From Streptomyces canus (GTDB taxonomy: Bacteria > Actinomycetota > Actinomycetes > Streptomycetales > Streptomycetaceae), in contig NZ_CP107989.1 in the NCBI RefSeq assembly GCF_041435015.1, positions 9,672,001-9,736,000 of the forward strand: DNA of 64,000 nt. Reading direction: 5' to 3'. How positions within the stretch are numbered: position 1 is the first letter of the stretch; every line of letters begins with the position of its first letter. The translations under genes were made by a program, and so were the position numbers. Positions 63,772-64,000 of the stretch are shown piece after piece. The notes below the pieces were generated by a model that saw nothing but the letters and a program-made list of their open reading frames with translations, searched no databases and was not told the origin of the DNA.

Positions 63772-64000
63772 ATGACCACCGGTCCGGACACCGGCACCTA
63801 CGAGGTGCTGCGCGACCGCCTCGCCGCGCAGGCCGGCGAACTCGCCCGCCGCGCTGAGGCGCTCAACTCCCGTCGCACCAAGGAATTCGGCTCCACCCGG
63901 CTGGAGTTGACGCGCACCGAGCGGCTGCGCACGGCACACACCTGCGTCCCCCGCGACATCGTTTCCCTCGGCGACGCCGTCCTCTTCGGCCACAACCTTT
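63772..64000 (+). CDS. DNA-repair ATPase, N-terminus (runs off the right edge)
   Basis: First 76 residues only. YEVLRDRLAAQAGELARRAEALNSRRTKEFGS and CVPRDIVSLGDAVLFGHNL are the start of the large actinobacterial AAA-type protein annotated as DNA repair ATPase, often encoded beside YqiK-type flotillins. AGGG 5 nt before ATG 63772. Its catalytic domains lie outside the window. Confidence 0.8.
   Translation, partial: MTTGPDTGTYEVLRDRLAAQAGELARRAEALNSRRTKEFGSTRLELTRTERLRTAHTCVPRDIVSLGDAVLFGHNL

Overview
The window is high-GC actinobacterial DNA, most likely from a Streptomyces chromosome. The grounds are the GC-rich third codon positions, many GTG/TTG starts with purine-rich ribosome sites, and families typical of the genus (DUF5133, DUF5302, ANTAR-PP2C phosphatases, a poly-HAMP hybrid kinase, an LAETG-sorted surface protein, EfeO/Dyp peroxidase). 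I see no rRNA, tRNA, CRISPR array, insertion sequence or phage gene. There are instead at least six broken gene remnants (catalase, SpoIIE phosphatase, sialidase, DeoR, S66 peptidase, PucR), so this looks like accessory chromosome that is decaying in place.

Layout. 1-9.4 kb: an edge-truncated membrane protein, a PAS-GAF-PP2C phosphatase, a DUF475/TerC protein, a DUF4097 lipoprotein, DUF5133, a 50-residue catalase stub, a coupled lipid kinase/PAP2 phosphatase pair, and a lipoprotein-like protein without a signal peptide. 9.4-14.6 kb: a carboxylate-amine ligase, an N-acetylglutaminylglutamine-type amidotransferase and an S9 peptidase, the last two overlapping by 4 nt; this resembles an NAGGN osmolyte operon with a different partner set. 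14.7-22.8 kb: an ANTAR-PP2C phosphatase and a giant poly-HAMP hybrid kinase, then a divergent STAS/anti-sigma-kinase pair. 22.9-28.2 kb: SRPBCC, an NADP reductase and an SDR facing a LysR regulator, a sialidase/DeoR graveyard, and an LAETG surface protein. 28.5-32.5 kb: a sugar-acid epimerase and a rifampin phosphotransferase (rph) preceded by a 19-bp inverted repeat that matches the rifamycin-associated element. 32.7-40.2 kb: a five-gene RsbR-RsbS-RsbT-phosphatase-RsbU stressosome operon, flanked by two paralogous MarR/SpoIIE pairs of which one is decayed. 40.4-50.8 kb: two secreted propeller-like proteins, an ABM monooxygenase, an FdhF/YdeP-type molybdoenzyme, an SRPBCC protein, an AcpA-type phosphoesterase, and EfeB/EfeO. 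51-60.2 kb: TetR, GNAT, DUF5302, an LLM oxidoreductase, TfoX/SRPBCC, a GT2 glycosyltransferase, a lipoprotein, a MarR/hydrolase pair and a GIY-YIG protein. 60.5-64 kb: a PucR remnant, then a membrane protein, a YqiK-type flotillin and the start of a large DNA-repair ATPase.

The unifying theme is stress signalling by partner switching: five PP2C phosphatases, three STAS proteins, and three HATPase switch-kinase domains (one fused to a phosphatase) lie within 40 kb. They sit beside effector-like loci for osmoprotection, rifamycin inactivation, redox enzymes, iron/peroxide handling and membrane-domain organisation. Which sigma factors are controlled cannot be read from the window, because no sigma gene is present.
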